Made by a program: the position numbers and the translations under genes. The notes under the pieces are model-generated. The model was not told the DNA's origin, made no database searches, and worked only from the letters and a program-made list of their open reading frames with translations. DNA of 64,000 bases from Actinophytocola sp963825445 (lineage in GTDB: Bacteria; Actinomycetota; Actinomycetes; Mycobacteriales; Pseudonocardiaceae), in assembly GCA_963825445.1 (NCBI GenBank), contig CAWGTM010000009.1:62001-126000 (forward strand). The letters run 5' to 3'. Shown here one piece after another: positions 59,503 to 64,000 of this stretch (its first letter is position 1; every line of letters starts with the position of its first letter).

Positions 59503-60345
59503 ATGCCTAGTTCGCTTGTCGTGGTCGCGCTGGTAGTCGCATGGCTCGTCGTCCTCGTGCCGATGATCGTGCGGAAACGCCAGGAGGTCACGAAGCCCGC
59601 GGATTCGGAGCTGGCAGCCAGAGTGGTCCGAAGCGGGGGCAGTGAGGCCGGCGGAGACACCGCCGAGGAGGCCGACATGCACGACGCTGACGCACTCGAC
59701 GAGGATTTCGGTGGAGAATTGGCTGAGGACGCCACCGACGAGCCCTCGGAGGATGCCGCGGATGAGGACGACTCTGCCGAACTGGCCCCCGACATGACCT
59801 ACTACGACGACGCCAGGCGCTACCGCCCGGGCCGCGGCGGCTTCGACCCAGAAGCCGCCGCGGTGATCGCGCGCGCCAAGTACGCCTACCGCCAGCGAGT
59901 CGTGCTGGCCATGATCATCGGCGCGATCGTCACCGCCGTCACCGCCGCCGTCGCCTTCCCCCAGCTCTGGTGGGGCCACGGCGCGCTCGACCTCGCCCTC
60001 GTCAGCTACCTCGGGTACCTACGCCGCCAGGTCCGCATCGAGACCGAGATCCGCGAACGCCGCCTCGCCCGCATGAACCGCGTCCGACGCGCTCGCCCGC
60101 GCTACGTGGAGCACCAGGTCGAGGAAGAGGTCGCGTACGAGGAGTACGAGGAGACCTACGTAGACGAGGTCTACGAGCCCGAGGAGCCCACCCGCCGCGA
60201 GCGGGTCGCCGACGGCCCCAATCGCCCGTCACAGGCGATCAGCCGCCACGGCGCGGTGGTCGTGGACGTCGACGACGAGGACCCCGCCTTCGACGAACTC
60301 GACGAGCCGAGCAACTTGCCCTACCGGCGTGCGGTAGGTGAGTAG
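59503..60345 (+). CDS. sepX: GlpR/SepX-like membrane protein
   Basis: A 280-residue protein: N-terminal helix (about 4-22, V-V-A-L-V-V-A-W-L-V-V-L), an acidic disordered stretch (about 50-95), two further hydrophobic helices (about 130-152 and 158-175), and a long charged C-terminal tail ending R-R-A-V-G-E. Position just after galU-glp-rimJ matches GlpR of corynebacteria and SepX of Streptomyces, a receptor for Glp in cell division. ATG 59503 behind GGGGGAGG. Confidence 0.85.
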   Translation: MPSSLVVVALVVAWLVVLVPMIVRKRQEVTKPADSELAARVVRSGGSEAGGDTAEEADMHDADALDEDFGGELAEDATDEPSEDAADEDDSAELAPDMTYYDDARRYRPGRGGFDPEAAAVIARAKYAYRQRVVLAMIIGAIVTAVTAAVAFPQLWWGHGALDLALVSYLGYLRRQVRIETEIRERRLARMNRVRRARPRYVEHQVEEEVAYEEYEETYVDEVYEPEEPTRRERVADGPNRPSQAISRHGAVVVDVDDEDPAFDELDEPSNLPYRRAVGE

Positions 60346-60375
60346 CGGGCTGTTATGCTCGCGCAGCACAACCAG

Positions 60376-60448
60376 GGGGCTGTAGCGCAGTTGGTAGCGC
60401 GCCTCGTTCGCATCGAGGAGGTCCGGGGTTCGATTCCCCGCAGCTCCA
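60376..60448 (+). tRNA. tRNA-Ala (anticodon CGC)
   Basis: A 73-base cloverleaf: GGGGCTG pairs with CAGCTCC (one G-U), anticodon stem CCTCG/CGAGG around loop TTCGCAT, anticodon CGC, T-arm GGTTCGATTCC. CCA not encoded. A GC-rich hairpin at about 60508-60540 (GGGGGGC/GCCCCCC) follows and may terminate it. Confidence 0.96.
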
Positions 60449-61551
60449 CGGCCTAGGGCCGACCCTGCTCAGTTGCTTCGCAACTTCGCCGGGTCGGCCG
60501 TCGCCATCTTGGGGGGCCGAGCCCCCCAAGCCCCCCACGGTGCGGTTGGTGCCTGACCCAGCTGAGAACCGGCTGGACCGTCGTCCGGCCCAGGTGACTG
60601 AGCGCTGGCCGGGCGACGGCTCGACTGACTGGCCTGAACCTGCTGCGCTGCTCCATCCAGGGCGGGCGAACGGCTCGGTCAGTGACTGGCGGCCACCAAG
60701 GCGTGCTCCAGTGTCTCTTCAACGGCGGTCGTGCCGGTCTGGGCCACCTCGGCGTGGGCCGGTGGGAGGTGGAGCGGCGGTACAGGTCGACGACGCCGTC
60801 CTCGACCCGTTCGACGCGTACAGTCCGCCGACCGGGCTGACTCGCCCGCATTCACGTACTCGTGCTGTACGACAGCACTCAACTGGTCGGCCTTGAAGCA
60901 GCAGGCGTCCCGCTGGGCCGGGATGGAGTAACCCTCTGCCGCACCGCAAACAGATTTGTGCTTGCGGTCGTGCTCCGGCTTTGCCGGATCAGTGCTGGTG
61001 AGGCTGAGGCTGCGGATAATGCAGGATTTTGAGGGGGGCTGAGGTGCGGGTACGGCGCGGTGTCCGGCAGTTCGCATTTCGCGGCCGACATCTCCAGATG
61101 CCGGTGTTGCTGTTGGCGCGTGCGGACAACGAGGCCGGCTAGCAGCCGGTCAGCCGCGCGGGTAAATCGTCAGCCGTGCCCCTACGTCCCCCATACCTCT
61201 TCCCTCAAAAGACAGACCACCCGCACGCCCGGATATTCCAGAAAGAATCTCTTGGTGATGTTTCTCAGCGTCAGGGACGGTCGCATTCCGCCGCGCCGGC
61301 CGAGCCCTCGGCGTCACCGCACACCAAGGCACCCTGCAGAGCATCCTCAGCCTCCGCCGCGCGCGCTGCGAGGCGCCAGCACACGCCGCCCCTGACAACC
61401 TCGATGCCTGGCCTCAGTGCGATGACCAGCGGAAACGTAACGTTCGGTGCGTTGAGCGCACCCAAAGCGTCGTTCACCGCACGAAAGCCAGCCAGGACCT
61501 GCCTGGCTGGGCGTCGTCGGGCCGCCGCCGCGGGTTGGTTACCATCGCGGT
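60449..61551. other. 1.1-kb region without a convincing gene after tRNA-Ala
   Basis: Several overlapping frames of 60-130 codons are open on both strands, but none has a clear ribosome site, domain or consistent codon bias. On the minus strand about 61160-61480, short protein-like stretches lie in different frames (for example V-I-A-L-R-P-G-I-E-V-V and F-F-L-E-Y-P-G-V-R-V-V), which could be a decayed gene. Base composition is lower in G+C than the rest in 60900-61480. The tRNA neighbour makes an old integration site possible; I see no repeat of the tRNA 3' end. Confidence 0.5.
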
Positions 61552-62910
<1,359 letters not shown>

Positions 62911-62941
62911 CGTGCTGGGTGGGAACGTGTCTTAGACGAGG

Positions 62942-63007
62942 AGATGCCCTCTGAACTGGGAAAATGGGACTTGTTGAGGGTTCCATTTCCCAGGCCAGAG
63001 GGCATCT
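62942..63007. repeat. MITE-like long imperfect inverted repeat
   Basis: The left arm (62942-62967) begins AGATGCCCTCTG and includes CTGGGAAAATGG; the right arm (62983-63007) is its reverse complement apart from two mismatches and one extra base. The loop is 15 bases. It lies between convergent nuoD and the P450 gene. It may be a non-autonomous transposon end pair or simply a strong terminator; the arms are longer and more AT-rich than the other terminators here. Confidence 0.6.
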
Positions 63008-63052
63008 TCCAGATGGCGCGACCAGACCTGAGCGCCGACTGCTCGGGGCCGT

Positions 63053-64000
63053 CTACCGGGCCGAGATCTTCATCGGCAGCTCGCCCTCCGGGGCCATGAC
63101 GACGCCGATATGCGTTCCCACCTCGGCACCCGGCAACAGGTCCACCCGGAACCGACGAGCCAGGACGGCCGTCGCCATAGTGATCTCCATCATCGCGAAG
63201 CTCATCCCGATGCAGATCCGTCGGCCACCCCCGAACGGCAGGTACGCCGTCCGCGGTCGGCCCTTGTCGTTGCCGGGCATGAACCGCGACGGGTCGAAGC
63301 GGTCCGGCTCCGGCCACCACTTCGTGTCCCAGTGGTTCACCGGAGGGATCACCATCACGCGGGAGCCCGCCGGAATCCGGTAGCCCTGCACCTCGTCGTC
63401 AGCCATCGCCGTGCGGTCGAGCGCCCACACCACCGGGTGCATGCGCAGCGTCTCGCTGACGCACGCCCGGGTCCACTGCAGACGGTCCGCGTCGGCCGCG
63501 GTCGGCATCCGGTCGCCGAGCACCTCGTCGACCTCGGCCTCCAGCTTCTCCCTTGCCTCGGGATGGGCCGCCAGCCGATACCACAGCCACGACAACGTCA
63601 GGCCCGTCGTGTCCTGTGCGGCGAACAGGTAACCGGTGGCCTCGTCGCGAATCTCCTTGCGGGACAGGGGCGCACCGGTCGTCTCGTCACGGCTGGCGAG
63701 CAACTGGCCGAGCAGGTCCTTGCCGGGGTCCTGCTCAGCCTCTCGCTTGGCGCGGATCTCGTCGATGATGCGGTCGAACTCGCGGGCGGCGCCTTGCACC
63801 TTCGCCCGGCGGCGGAACTGCATCCGCCACGCCCTGTCCGGACCGACACCGGGCAGCTGGTTGAGGACCAGCACCAGCGGCGACCGCAGCACCTTGCCCG
63901 TCACCGTCTCCGACGTCCTGATGGCCGCGGTCATCGCGGCCATGTGGCCGCTCGTGTCCGGGCCGAACAGCGCGCGCGAAACCCCGTCGAGCGCCATCTC
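63053..64000 (-). CDS. Cytochrome P450, N-terminus beyond window
   Basis: The 316 C-terminal residues of a P450; the frame is open through the right edge. I-helix D-T-T-G-L near 150 of the visible part, E-T-L-R-M-H-P in the K-helix, R-F-D-P-S-R-F, and the haem loop F-G-G-G-R-R-I-C-I-G with the axial Cys. The CYP type with W-x-P-E-P-D-R-F-D-P is the class II/fatty-acid-like form. Redox partners are not in view. Confidence 0.92.
   Translation of the reverse strand, partial: EMALDGVSRALFGPDTSGHMAAMTAAIRTSETVTGKVLRSPLVLVLNQLPGVGPDRAWRMQFRRRAKVQGAAREFDRIIDEIRAKREAEQDPGKDLLGQLLASRDETTGAPLSRKEIRDEATGYLFAAQDTTGLTLSWLWYRLAAHPEAREKLEAEVDEVLGDRMPTAADADRLQWTRACVSETLRMHPVVWALDRTAMADDEVQGYRIPAGSRVMVIPPVNHWDTKWWPEPDRFDPSRFMPGNDKGRPRTAYLPFGGGRRICIGMSFAMMEITMATAVLARRFRVDLLPGAEVGTHIGVVMAPEGELPMKISAR

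Noticed and set aside
60453..60851. Minus-strand 132-codon frame after tRNA-Ala
   Set aside because: Pro/Arg/Trp-rich, overlaps a competing frame, no start signal; not a supportable gene.

Overview
High-GC chromosomal DNA from an actinomycete. The composition, GTG and TTG starts, ATGA-coupled operons, WXG100-type proteins, MprAB/PepD, Glp/GlpR and mycothiol-type arsenate reductase remnants fit the Pseudonocardiales (Lentzea, Saccharothrix or Amycolatopsis type). The genus is an inference. No phage, plasmid, CRISPR array or intact insertion sequence is visible.

Layout. 1-7.3 kb: end of a WXG100-like pair, a TetR-controlled MacB-type ABC exporter, and an IclR regulator divergent from a rhodanese. 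7.3-21.4 kb: the most distinctive part, a molybdenum/tungsten enzyme island. It holds a GntR regulator with a periplasmic-binding-protein-like (PBP-like) domain, a MobA-MoaD fusion, an aldehyde:ferredoxin oxidoreductase (AOR), a NAD-type formate dehydrogenase in two polypeptides (FdhA-like and a NuoE-NuoF fusion), two different MoeA proteins (one ending in the same PBP-like domain as the regulator), and a TupABC-type tungstate importer. Import, cofactor maturation, two oxidoreductases and a candidate sensor are all encoded together. 21.4-22.3 kb: wreck of an arsenic-resistance operon. 22.3-33 kb: fatty-acid desaturase, an RGCVC-type small protein, two ECF sigma factors with SnoaL-like tails, tRNA-Arg(CCT), an ECF41-type sigma/epimerase pair, an ArsR/SRPBCC/VOC operon, and a NatAB-like ABC exporter. 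33-38.2 kb: oxidoreductase, Mrr-like endonuclease, phosphatase, EthD, 3-hydroxyacyl-CoA dehydrogenase, Eis-like acetyltransferase.

38.3-60.3 kb follows, from memory, the gene order of the Mycobacterium tuberculosis Rv0981-Rv0996 block: mprA, mprB, pepD, [insert], moaB2, mscL, SAF protein, FmdB/Ruc-like, fthC, galU, glp (moeA1), rimJ, glpR/sepX. About 10 kb lies between pepD and moaB2: a membrane-anchored sulfite-oxidase-like enzyme, methyltransferase, DUF2064 protein, glycosyltransferase, polytopic membrane protein, a two-component system, an epimerase, a flavin monooxygenase and a GntR-TetR fusion regulator. 60.4-64 kb: tRNA-Ala(CGC), about 1.1 kb without a convincing gene, a solitary NuoD, a large hairpin repeat, and a P450 cut by the window edge.

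At least six loci show single-base reading-frame breaks at short homopolymers (mobA-moaD, moeA, the flavoprotein remnant at two sites, isochorismatase, Mrr nuclease). This suggests base-calling errors as much as gene decay, so proteins given here as broken should be re-read before being called pseudogenes.
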